Shown here: positions 9,529 through 17,065 of the stretch, piece by piece | Layout of the letters: every line of letters starts with the position of its first letter | Numbering within the stretch: position 1 is the first letter of the stretch | Source: Paenibacillus sinopodophylli | GTDB taxonomy: Bacteria > Bacillota > Bacilli > Paenibacillales > Paenibacillaceae | Reading direction: 5' to 3' | Length of the DNA stretch: 64,000 bases | Assembly (NCBI RefSeq): GCF_005930355.1 | Contig: NZ_VDBO01000001.1 | Location: 248,001 to 312,000, forward strand | Made by a program: the position numbers and the translations under genes | The notes under the pieces: model-generated | What the model was told of the DNA's origin: nothing | What the model saw: the letters and a program-made list of their open reading frames with translations, nothing else | Databases searched by the model: none

Positions 9529-11184
9529 ATGTTCGTCTCTACCTTGCTGCGAAACTTGAAGAGAAAGCTAAACGGCTGGGTAATCTTGAGCGTGATAGGG
9601 GCCATAACGGCCCTTGTCCCGTCTCTTTATATTTTATTTGGCTTATTCCGCAGACCGAATGAAAATTGGCAGCAAATTAAAGACTATATGCTGCTTGATT
9701 CAATTATGCAGTCCATGTGGCTAGTGCTTGGCACCGTCTTCTTTTCCGTTATCATCGGGGTGTCGCTTGCGTGGCTGATGGCTGCACATGACTTTCCGCT
9801 GCGCGGATTTTTTCATTTTGCGTTTCTGCTGCCACTGGCGATTCCTCCCTACATTGCGGCTTATACATATGGGTCAATGCTTAGCTATACAGGGAGTATA
9901 CAAGCCTTTATGCGTAATACACTCGGCGTGAAGCCTAACCAGGCTTATTTCGATATTTTGTCTATGAAGGGCGCTATTTTTGTATTCACTCTTTTTTTAT
10001 TTCCATATATTTATTTGATCACAAAAACCTTTCTGGAGAAGCAAAGCGCTGCATTTATCGAAAATGCAAGACTGCTTGGGAAAGGACAGCTTCATGTATT
10101 TTTTCGCATCGTACTGCCTTTGTCGCAAGCGGCAATCGTTGGCGGAGCAAGCTTGGTCGCATTTGAGGTTCTGAATGATTTCGGCGTCTCGAAGCACTAC
10201 GGTATTTCTTCGTTCACCACGACTATATTTAAAACCTGGTTCGGGATGTATGATGTGGATTCTGCGCTGCGTCTTGCAGCATTGCTAATGAGCGTCATTA
10301 TTGGGTTGTTTATAGTAGAGCGAATGCTGCGCAGACGAAGAAGGTTTCATTCGCCGACAAGTCGGACGAGCCCGCTTAGAAGAAGAAGACTGAAGAAGCT
10401 GGGAGCCACAGCAGCTGTTGCTTGCTGCACGATTATTTTTGCGCTATCATTCGCAATCCCGGTTATTCAGCTTATGGTATGGGCGACATGGACCTATGCG
10501 GAAGTATTCAACGCAAAGTTTGTTCAGCTCATTCGCAATACGTTAGTCGTATCCATGGTTTCAATTGGACTGCTGATGCTGCTTGCTATTATTGTCGCTA
10601 ATGTGAGCCGCTTGTATAAGCATTCGACCTTCTCGCTTGCAATTACAAAGCTGATTTCGATGGGGTATTCCATTCCGGGAGCGGTGTTGTCGATTGGCGT
10701 GCTGGCGGTATTCATATCCCTTGATCATCAGTTAAGCGGTTTATACAGTAAGCTTGGATGGGGTTCTGGCAAACTGGTGCTTAGCATGTCGCTGGTTATG
10801 CTCGTTTTCGCCTATGTGATTCGTTTTCTGGCGGTAGGTTTTAATGCGGTCGAATCGGGCTTTGATAAAATAGGCAACCGATATTCGGAAGCGTCCCGTA
10901 CGCTCGGCATGGGTATGACCAGAACCTTCTTTAAGGTGGATTTGCCTTTAATTAAAGGCTCGATTCTGGCCGGTTTCCTATTAACGTTTATGGAAATGGT
11001 CAAGGAGCTGCCGCTTACTTTGCTGCTGCGTCCCTTTAATTTTGAAACACTAGCAACAAAAGCCTATCAATACGCGAGCGACGAACAAATCCATCAAGCA
11101 TCGCTTCCCTCATTATTCATTATTGCAGTCGGAACACTATCTGTCTTTTTCTATCATTGGTTGGGGGAGAAGAAATCATCATGA
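9529..11184 (+). CDS. Ferric iron ABC transporter permease (FbpB type, fused double permease)
   Basis: 551 residues with two copies of the BPD_transp_1 membrane domain in one chain. The N-terminal copy has the EAA-like loop around ENARLLGKGQLHVFFRIVLPL and the second around EASRTLGMGMTRTFFKVDLPL. About twelve membrane segments are expected. This duplicated architecture is typical of FbpB/SfuB ferric permeases. It begins two bases after the stop of the binding protein and its stop overlaps the ATG of the ATPase gene, so the three genes form one operon. Confidence 0.92.
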   Translation: MFVSTLLRNLKRKLNGWVILSVIGAITALVPSLYILFGLFRRPNENWQQIKDYMLLDSIMQSMWLVLGTVFFSVIIGVSLAWLMAAHDFPLRGFFHFAFLLPLAIPPYIAAYTYGSMLSYTGSIQAFMRNTLGVKPNQAYFDILSMKGAIFVFTLFLFPYIYLITKTFLEKQSAAFIENARLLGKGQLHVFFRIVLPLSQAAIVGGASLVAFEVLNDFGVSKHYGISSFTTTIFKTWFGMYDVDSALRLAALLMSVIIGLFIVERMLRRRRRFHSPTSRTSPLRRRRLKKLGATAAVACCTIIFALSFAIPVIQLMVWATWTYAEVFNAKFVQLIRNTLVVSMVSIGLLMLLAIIVANVSRLYKHSTFSLAITKLISMGYSIPGAVLSIGVLAVFISLDHQLSGLYSKLGWGSGKLVLSMSLVMLVFAYVIRFLAVGFNAVESGFDKIGNRYSEASRTLGMGMTRTFFKVDLPLIKGSILAGFLLTFMEMVKELPLTLLLRPFNFETLATKAYQYASDEQIHQASLPSLFIIAVGTLSVFFYHWLGEKKSS

Positions 11185-11828
11185 CATACTTTGAACTGAC
11201 AGACATCACATTCGGATATGCGAAGCGGGATGCTCCCGTTCTGAAGCAATTCTCCATGCAGGTGGAAAAAGGGGAAGTGGTCGGACTGCTTGGACAAAGC
11301 GGCTGCGGCAAAAGCACGTTGCTGCGGATCATTGCCGGATTAGAATCGCCATATTCGGGACGTATCGTCATTAATGACAGAACGCTGCTCGACCAGCAGC
11401 ACTTTATCGAGCCTGAGCGGCGAGGCATCGGAATGGTATTTCAAGATTATGCATTATTTCCTCATCTGACGGTTGGACAAAATATATTATTCGGACTGCA
11501 TCAGCTCTCCAAAAAAGACAGGCTGCTTCGCTTAGAGGAGATGCTGGAGTTTATAAAACTTCAGCATCTGGTGAAACGTTATCCGCATGAGCTTAGCGGA
11601 GGGCAGCAGCAGCGTGTTGCTTTCGCAAGGGCGCTGGCGCCTTCGCCGGAGCTGCTATTAATGGATGAGCCATTCAGCAGTTTGGATGCTCATTTGAAAC
11701 AAGAAATTCGGGAAGAGCTGAAGCAATTGCTGCGTGCGGCTCATATAACATGCCTGCTCGTGACGCATGATCAAGAAGATGCGGCTGTGATCTGCGATCG
11801 TATCGTGCAGATGGCAAGCCCGACATAA
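11181..11828 (+). CDS. Ferric iron ABC transporter ATPase (FbpC type, short form)
   Basis: 215 residues from the ATG at 11181, which overlaps the permease stop and follows GGGGGAGAAG. Walker A is GQSGCGKST, the signature is LSGGQQQ, Walker B is LLLMDEP, and the switch His is in VTHDQEDA. The protein ends soon after the switch region, so the C-terminal TOBE/regulatory domain present in many FbpC/MalK-like ATPases of about 350 residues is absent. The catalytic core is complete, so it should still power import. A long hairpin follows immediately. Confidence 0.9.
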   Translation: MTYFELTDITFGYAKRDAPVLKQFSMQVEKGEVVGLLGQSGCGKSTLLRIIAGLESPYSGRIVINDRTLLDQQHFIEPERRGIGMVFQDYALFPHLTVGQNILFGLHQLSKKDRLLRLEEMLEFIKLQHLVKRYPHELSGGQQQRVAFARALAPSPELLLMDEPFSSLDAHLKQEIREELKQLLRAAHITCLLVTHDQEDAAVICDRIVQMASPT

Positions 11829-11871
11829 AATGAATAAGGAGGGGGCTATCAGCCTCCTCCTTATTCATTTT
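11827..11871 (+). terminator. Hairpin terminator after the iron importer operon
   Basis: A stem of about 20 bp: AAAATGAATAAGGAGG pairs with CCTCCTTATTCATTTT around a short GC-rich loop. The arms end in A and T runs, so it could act in both directions. Confidence 0.8.
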
Positions 11872-12155
11872 AAGAGATCTATCCATGCAGCTTCGCCAGC
11901 GAGTGATGATAGTCGCTTTGTTCGAATAATTCCTCATGAATGGATCAAATTAGTGCACAATCTATTAATCTATGAAAATGATCGCTAAAATGATTAGGTG
12001 AAATTTCAAAGAGTCTATATTCTCTAAACATATGACCCTCCGCAGAGACCCCTTTTACGAAAAATGGTTATGAGACTAATAGGTTAGTAGGCTGGAATGC
12101 ATTCAACTAGAAGCATCTTCGCGTACAATGTCTCAAATCCGTAGGAGGTGTTGAG
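11872..12155. other. Intergenic stretch before the collagen-like gene
   Basis: About 284 bases following the terminator, with no coding frame I can support. The last part holds the TAGGAGGTG ribosome binding site (12142-12150) for the TTG start at 12156. A sporulation sigma-factor promoter would be expected here if the collagen-like protein is an exosporium component, but I could not identify one convincingly. Confidence 0.4.
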
Positions 12156-12935
12156 TTGAGTTGTTCAGCTGATAAAACGAAGAAAAGATGTCATAAAAAG
12201 ACTGTTGTGGTGTGTAAGCCAAAGTGTCATAAAAAGAAAAATGTAGTGGTTAAAAAGAAGATCGTAAAAGTTACCTGCCCTCGTCCAATCATTAATGTTA
12301 GACCAGTAGCAGGACCTGCGGGTCCACAAGGACCACAAGGACCGCAAGGATCAACGGGTCTTCAAGGTGTAGCAGGTGCTCAAGGCGTAGCAGGACCTCA
12401 AGGCGTAACGGGAGCTCAAGGCGTAGCAGGACCACAAGGCCCAGCGGGAGCGCAAGGAGCAACGGGACCACAAGGACCTGCTGGAGGAATATCTGACTTT
12501 GCTTTCTTGTGCAGCGATGAAGAACAAACGGTAGAAGCAGCACCTGCGCCAGGTGGGCAAGGCGGAGCGGTAACATTTAACAACTCTCTCCTTAATGGTA
12601 CGGCTCTTTCTTTCGCTCCTACAACTAACATTATTATCAATGAGGCGGGTATTTATAATATTAGCTGGGAAGTATTCCCAACAGCGGGTAACAGCGCATT
12701 TGGTTTGTTCTTTGATCCTGCTGGTGCTGCGCCTGCAGCATTGGTTCTTTGCAGCAATTATGGTTCAGGTTCAGGCAACCAGCCTTACCAAGGCCAAGTC
12801 GTTACTCAGCTATCGGCTGGTGGCGTTCTCACATTGAATCGAATTGACAACACGGGCGCACAGACTTTGCAAAATGAGATTGGCGGAGGTACTCCAACGA
12901 TTAGCGCTTCGGTTGTCATTCAGAAATTAACTTAA
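12156..12935 (+). CDS. Collagen-like triple-helix repeat protein (BclA-like surface/exosporium protein)
   Basis: 259 residues from a TTG start six bases after GGAGGTG. Residues 1-50 are unusually rich in Lys, Cys, His and Val (KCHKKK-type patterns). Residues 53-112 are about 20 uninterrupted Gly-X-Y triplets, mostly GPQ, GVA, GAQ and GPA. The C-terminal 140 residues resemble the BclA-type jelly-roll domain, with [16 protein letters not shown] and a closing ASVVIQKL strand. Such proteins trimerise and form filaments on spores of Bacillus and Paenibacillus. Surface or exosporium location is inference from family and organism. No conventional signal peptide is present, as in other exosporium collagens. 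Confidence 0.88.
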   Translation: MSCSADKTKKRCHKKTVVVCKPKCHKKKNVVVKKKIVKVTCPRPIINVRPVAGPAGPQGPQGPQGSTGLQGVAGAQGVAGPQGVTGAQGVAGPQGPAGAQGATGPQGPAGGISDFAFLCSDEEQTVEAAPAPGGQGGAVTFNNSLLNGTALSFAPTTNIIINEAGIYNISWEVFPTAGNSAFGLFFDPAGAAPAALVLCSNYGSGSGNQPYQGQVVTQLSAGGVLTLNRIDNTGAQTLQNEIGGGTPTISASVVIQKLT

Positions 12936-13041
12936 TGAGCTTGCAATACACTCACGAATATATGATTTTTGATTGGTTTAGTATAGTTAAACATGGCTTG
13001 TCCTAATTCTATTCATTTTATTAAAAGAATAGGTAGAGCAT

Positions 13042-13082
13042 AAATAGGCTTCCTCTGTGTTTTACTCAGAGGAAGCCTATTT
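13042..13082. terminator. Hairpin terminator after the collagen-like gene
   Basis: AAATAGGCTTCCTCTG pairs perfectly with CAGAGGAAGCCTATTT around a nine-base loop. It is A/T flanked on both sides, so possibly bidirectional. Confidence 0.85.
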
Positions 13083-13123
13083 GTTGTTTATTCTAGTTGT
13101 GAGATGATTAATGACCTTAGCCG

Positions 13124-13166
13124 AAAAAAAGGTATCACTGCAGCTGTCGGCTGTAGTGATACCTTT
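13124..13166 (-). terminator. Terminator of the MMPL exporter operon
   Basis: AAAGGTATCACT pairs with AGTGATACCTTT, extended by CAGC/GCTG. Read on the minus strand it ends in a run of T, directly after the exporter gene that stops at 13203. Confidence 0.85.
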
Positions 13167-13202
13167 ACATAAATGAAGCGATTAAATGTGTTTATATCAA
13201 AA

Positions 13203-15554
13203 TTAGTGAGCCTTACGTGACTCGCCTTTATGGCTTGCTCCGACTTCTTGAGCCTTCAGCACTGCAAGCAGCTTATCGCCCTCGACATCTAGGTTCGGAA
13301 GCATGCGGTCTAACCATTTCGGCAGCCACCAAGCTTTATCTCCGAAGATAGCCATGACTGCAGGAACAAGTGCCATACGGACGAAGAATGCGTCAATCAG
13401 AATGCCGATCGCTAGCGCGAAGCCGATCTGTTTGATCATAATATCATGAGCAAAGATAAAGCCCGCGAACACAGAAACCATGATGATCGCTGCAGCTACG
13501 ACGACACGGCTGGCTTGATCGTAGCCATGAATGACGCTCTCCTTGCCATGATGCCCGTGGACGAATGACTCGCGCATAGAGCTAACGAGGAACACTTGAT
13601 AATCCATTGCGAGACCATATAGGATGCCGGTAACCATAATCGGCATGAAGCTGAGCAGGGGACCTCCCGTGTCGAAGCCGAATAGGTCATGTACCCAGCC
13701 CCACTGGAACACAGCTGTCGTAATACCGAATGTGGCAAGAATGCTGAGTAGGAAACCGAGCGTTGCTTTGATCGGCACGATGATTGACCGGAATACGAGC
13801 AGCAAGATAATGATCGAGAGAATTACGATAATGACGACGTAAAGCGGGAATACTTCAGCCAGCTTCGACGACATATCGATGTTGATGGCGGTAAATCCAG
13901 TAACACCAAGTTTTACGTTAAACGACTGCACGATGTTGGAGTCGCTGGCACGAAGCTCTTGTACTAAATTTTTTGTCTCGATGTCTGTTGGCCCTGTTTT
14001 TGGAATGAGGCTAATAATGGCCATATTACCCGTTTTGTTAACACCCATAGGCGTTACGACTGAAACATTGTCATGCTGTTGAAGCTCCTGAACGAGCCCG
14101 CCCAGCATTTCCATCGTTATAGCTTCTGTGGAGCCCTGAGGCTCTGCTACTATGATCAGAGGACCGTTGAAACCCTCGCCGAAGCCGTCTGATATGGCAT
14201 CATAGCTTTGTCTTACTGATGTATCCAAGTTGGCTGTCGCACCGGAAGGGATGCCCATTTCCATCTTTGCTGCAGGAATTGCAGCTGCACCGAGAATGAC
14301 GATGACAGCAACCACGATTGTCCAGCGGCCTTTTACGACTCCTGATACCCAGCGGTGTGCAAAGCCATTTGGATTATTAGGGGGTTGGCTGCTGTTCTTC
14401 GTGCGTGCTTTGGTCGAGCAGATCCGTTCACCGACAAGTCCGAGCAACGCCGGCAGTAGAGTTAGAGCGACCAGTACATTGATAAGAACAGCAAGAGCGG
14501 CAACAAGCGCCATTGCAGATAAGAAGCCAATACCAATAATAACCATGCCACACAATGCAATAATAACGGTCAGGCCGGCAAAAAACACAGCGCTGCCTGC
14601 GGTACCGACTGCTCTGCTTGCAGCTTCTCGAGCGCTAAGACCTTGTTCGAGAATCATGCGGCGCTGCCGGTTAACGATAAATAGCGAATAGTCAATACCG
14701 ACTGCAAGTCCGACCATCAGCGCCAAAACAGGCGTAAGATCGGTCATGTGGAACACATTCGAGAAGGCAAAAGCTCCACCTACGCTTATTCCTACTCCCA
14801 TGAGAGCGGTTAATAGCGGCAAGCCTGCTGCAACAACTGAGCCCAGTGTCATGAAGAGTACAACGGCAGCGACGGCAATGCCGATGGCTTCCGTTGAGCC
14901 GATTGCAGGTTTAGTGGATAGTGAATCACTTGGCAATACAGTAATTCCGGCTTGCTCGACTGGCATTACGGCATCAATGACCAAACCGGGTACGGTTTCG
15001 GGCAGAGACATTTGTTGAACGGTGAATTGGAATTGGAACATGGCCACGCGGCCATCCGACGCAAGCATGACACCTGGAACTGGAGCGCCATCGACCATCA
15101 ATGGTCCATAAGGAGGCAATTCACCTGCGTTTTCTTGTACGGTACCTGCTGCAGCTTCTCCTTGCGCTGCCTGACTGCCTTGTGCAGCCGCGTCTGTCAT
15201 CGATGCTCCAGCTTGTGCAGCCAGTTCAATCGGATTAATGACATAATCAAGCTGATATACCTTATTAACGGCTTCAGTAATTGAGCTCAATCGCTCTGCT
15301 GTATCAAGACGTTCACCCTCAGGTGCTGTGAAAACGATGCTGGCTTGACCGCCTGATGCTTCCGGAAGCTCTGCGGTCAGCTGATCTAATACCTTTTGCG
15401 ATTCCGTGCCCTCGATTTTCATCTCGGAGGTGACGTGGATGCCATTAACCCCCAATAGAGCAAGAACAATTCCGAGAATCGCAATCCAACTTACAATGAA
15501 ATACCAGGGTTTGGTATAGGCTGATTTGCCTAGTCTGTATAGAAAAGTTGACAT
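13203..15554 (-). CDS. MMPL-family (RND superfamily) membrane exporter
   Basis: 783 residues with two repeats. Each repeat is one membrane segment, a large extracytoplasmic loop and a five- to six-segment membrane bundle, as in Gram-positive MMPL/YdfJ-like proteins. Membrane landmarks include LALMVGLAVGIDYSLFIVNRQRR in the first bundle and MVTGILYGLAMDYQVFLVSSMRE in the second; the Asp residues in these are the expected proton-relay positions. It probably exports a hydrophobic compound or lipid using the proton gradient. The ATG follows AAAAGGAG. It lies 40 bases downstream of a TetR gene on the same strand, which suggests drug-type control by that repressor. Confidence 0.9.
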   Translation of the reverse strand: MSTFLYRLGKSAYTKPWYFIVSWIAILGIVLALLGVNGIHVTSEMKIEGTESQKVLDQLTAELPEASGGQASIVFTAPEGERLDTAERLSSITEAVNKVYQLDYVINPIELAAQAGASMTDAAAQGSQAAQGEAAAGTVQENAGELPPYGPLMVDGAPVPGVMLASDGRVAMFQFQFTVQQMSLPETVPGLVIDAVMPVEQAGITVLPSDSLSTKPAIGSTEAIGIAVAAVVLFMTLGSVVAAGLPLLTALMGVGISVGGAFAFSNVFHMTDLTPVLALMVGLAVGIDYSLFIVNRQRRMILEQGLSAREAASRAVGTAGSAVFFAGLTVIIALCGMVIIGIGFLSAMALVAALAVLINVLVALTLLPALLGLVGERICSTKARTKNSSQPPNNPNGFAHRWVSGVVKGRWTIVVAVIVILGAAAIPAAKMEMGIPSGATANLDTSVRQSYDAISDGFGEGFNGPLIIVAEPQGSTEAITMEMLGGLVQELQQHDNVSVVTPMGVNKTGNMAIISLIPKTGPTDIETKNLVQELRASDSNIVQSFNVKLGVTGFTAINIDMSSKLAEVFPLYVVIIVILSIIILLLVFRSIIVPIKATLGFLLSILATFGITTAVFQWGWVHDLFGFDTGGPLLSFMPIMVTGILYGLAMDYQVFLVSSMRESFVHGHHGKESVIHGYDQASRVVVAAAIIMVSVFAGFIFAHDIMIKQIGFALAIGILIDAFFVRMALVPAVMAIFGDKAWWLPKWLDRMLPNLDVEGDKLLAVLKAQEVGASHKGESRKAH

Positions 15555-15594
15555 GCTTTAGTTAATCTCCTTTTTAATAACGTGTTTTCGTGAA

Positions 15595-16212
15595 CTAGAA
15601 TCCGTTCCGTAAGTAATTGAACATGGTATCTAAATAATGATCGAACGTAACCGACTCATGAGCCTCAGAAGCGGGTTGTCCTGGAAGCAGCACGTTCAGG
15701 CTGCCGTCAAGCATGGGCAGTACAGCCCCATAAACAGCTCCGACGAGCAGGTGGATATATCCTTCGGGAAAACGTCCAAAGGATAGTCCGTTTAAAGTTT
15801 CTTGGGCAGTTAATTGCAAACGGTGCAGTCCGCTAAGAATAAATGGCGCAAGAGACGGGTACTGCTTCGATAGCGTTACAAGCTCTTGTAACTTTACGAA
15901 ATGCTCTGCTGTCAACTGCATCTTCATCAAATGGTACAGCATCTCAAGCGGGGAAATATCCTCATCTAAGCCTGCAATCCAAATCGCGATTTCATCGGCA
16001 CCTTTGAAGATGAGAGCCGCTGACGCTACTGCTTCCTCCTTGCAGGAGTAGTGGTTGGCGAACGTTCTTCTGGAGTAGCCGGCGAGATGTACAACATCTT
16101 CGACGACGAAGCCATCCATCCCATGCTCCATAGCAAGAGCGAACGCTGCATCAGCAAGCGCAAACGCGGTTGCTTCCCTTTTCATATCGCGTAGACTTTG
16201 TTTGTTCATCAT
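15595..16212 (-). CDS. TetR/AcrR-family transcriptional regulator
   Basis: 205 residues. The N-terminal helix-turn-helix spans about residues 12-60, with DGFVVEDVVHLAGYSRRTFANHYSCKEE. The remainder is a helical ligand-binding domain of the usual length without a recognisable ligand signature. It is the first gene of a two-gene minus-strand unit with the MMPL exporter, so autorepression and exporter control are likely. Upstream lie a copy of a 67-nt repeat (16254-16320) and a perfect 15-bp palindrome (16342-16356) that is a good operator candidate. Two adjacent ATG codons (16212, 16209) make the exact start ambiguous by one residue. Confidence 0.9.
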   Translation of the reverse strand: MMNKQSLRDMKREATAFALADAAFALAMEHGMDGFVVEDVVHLAGYSRRTFANHYSCKEEAVASAALIFKGADEIAIWIAGLDEDISPLEMLYHLMKMQLTAEHFVKLQELVTLSKQYPSLAPFILSGLHRLQLTAQETLNGLSFGRFPEGYIHLLVGAVYGAVLPMLDGSLNVLLPGQPASEAHESVTFDHYLDTMFNYLRNGF

Positions 16213-16253
16213 GTAACGCTTCAGCGCTCACCTCTTTTCAAATTGAATGACAG

Positions 16254-16320
16254 CTTTCTCTATACGTTTCGCTGAAACGAAGGCGTCTAAAGTAAGGGCG
16301 CCGTTAGACGTTTCTTCTTA
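16254..16320 (-). repeat. 67-nt dispersed repeat, copy A, in the TetR/MMPL leader
   Basis: Read on the minus strand it matches the segment at 36538-36604 at 58 of 67 positions. Both copies begin with TAAGAAGAAACG and end with GCGAAACGTATAGAGAAAG. The copy contains GAAACG, CGTTTC and GAAACG in order, so the middle element can pair with either neighbour. It is oriented toward the tetR gene and ends about 42 bases before its start. Confidence 0.75.
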
Positions 16321-16341
16321 AAATATACCCTAACTATATTA

Positions 16342-16356
16342 TTGCCCAATGGGCAA
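16342..16356. promoter_or_regulatory. Perfect palindrome, candidate operator for the TetR/MMPL operon
   Basis: TTGCCCAATGGGCAA is a perfect 7-1-7 inverted repeat about 130 bases upstream of the tetR start. A degenerate second half-site lies just to its right. TetR repressors commonly bind palindromes of this size near their own promoter. The link is inference. Confidence 0.5.
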
Positions 16357-16458
16357 CAATGCACAATGAGCAAGCTGTGACAGAATTGTGGCACCTATAA
16401 TCACAGGTTTGCCACACATTAAAAAAGTCGGAAAAGTGCCAACAGGTTGTCGCAATAA

Positions 16459-16474
16459 TGTTAGCTGACTAACA
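16459..16474. promoter_or_regulatory. Palindromic operator candidate upstream of the MarR gene
   Basis: TGTTAG-CTGA-CTAACA is a perfect 6-4-6 inverted repeat. It sits just upstream of a TACAAT -10-like element at 16485-16490, 56 bases before the marR start. A close relative recurs at 17011-17026 before the ABC exporter. Confidence 0.6.
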
Positions 16475-16530
16475 AATATTGTGATACAATGAGAAAAAGC
16501 TGAAATGGAATATGGATAGAGGAGGGCGAA

Positions 16531-16968
16531 ATGAACGCAGACAACAAATCGGTTGCACTTGAACTTAGGACGTTAAGGAATTTGCTGCATAGACAGGTTG
16601 ACGGATTTATGAATGAGAAATATGGCGATACATTAACCGGTATGCATGGCTGGGTGCTGAAGTATTTTGTAGATAACCAGGACAAGGAGATCTTTCAACG
16701 CGATTTCGAGAACCAGTTCACAATTCGGCGTTCGACGGCGAGTAAGATTTTGCAATTGATGGAGAAGAATAATCTTATCACCAGGCAGTCTGTTCCCTAC
16801 GACGCTCGATTGAAGCAGATCATACTTACGCCGACTGCACACGAGTATTATGAATCGATAGTAGGGAAATATGCACAATTGGAGCTCGAATTAAGAAAGG
16901 GTCTGTCAAAGGATGAGATGGATATATTCTTCTCCGTATTGGATAAAATTAAAAGCAATTTAGAGTAG
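16531..16968 (+). CDS. MarR-family transcriptional regulator
   Basis: 145 residues with the MarR winged helix: IFQRDFENQFTIRRSTASKILQLMEKNNLITRQ forms the helix-turn-helix, and DARLKQIILTPTA the wing. The ATG follows GGAGGGCGAA. The exporter genes start 97 bases downstream on the same strand. Related operator-like palindromes lie before both this gene and the exporter, so it probably represses itself and the exporter until an inhibitory compound is bound. The inducer is unknown. Confidence 0.93.
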   Translation: MNADNKSVALELRTLRNLLHRQVDGFMNEKYGDTLTGMHGWVLKYFVDNQDKEIFQRDFENQFTIRRSTASKILQLMEKNNLITRQSVPYDARLKQIILTPTAHEYYESIVGKYAQLELELRKGLSKDEMDIFFSVLDKIKSNLE

Positions 16969-17010
16969 CGGTCATCCCAGTTGAAATGGCGGGATTTATT
17001 ATTGTAATAT

Positions 17011-17026
17011 TGTTAGTAGGCTTACA
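17011..17026. promoter_or_regulatory. Second MarR operator-like palindrome, before the ABC exporter
   Basis: TGTTAG-TAGG-CTTACA has the same arms as the perfect site at 16459-16474, with one changed base. It lies in the gap between marR and the exporter. A further CTAACAA half-site is at 17036-17042. Confidence 0.5.
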
Positions 17027-17065
17027 GTTCTACAGCTAACAACATGGAGAAGGAGCGTTCGGTAG

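Noticed and set aside
12298..12640. Several Leu/Arg-rich minus-strand frames
   Set aside because: They are the complement of the Gly-X-Y coding repeat; the apparent Leu-rich repeats are an artefact of that repeat.
14230..15284. Plus-strand frames of 90-153 codons
   Set aside because: They lie opposite the MMPL exporter gene, show biased Ala/Thr/Arg composition and have no start signals.
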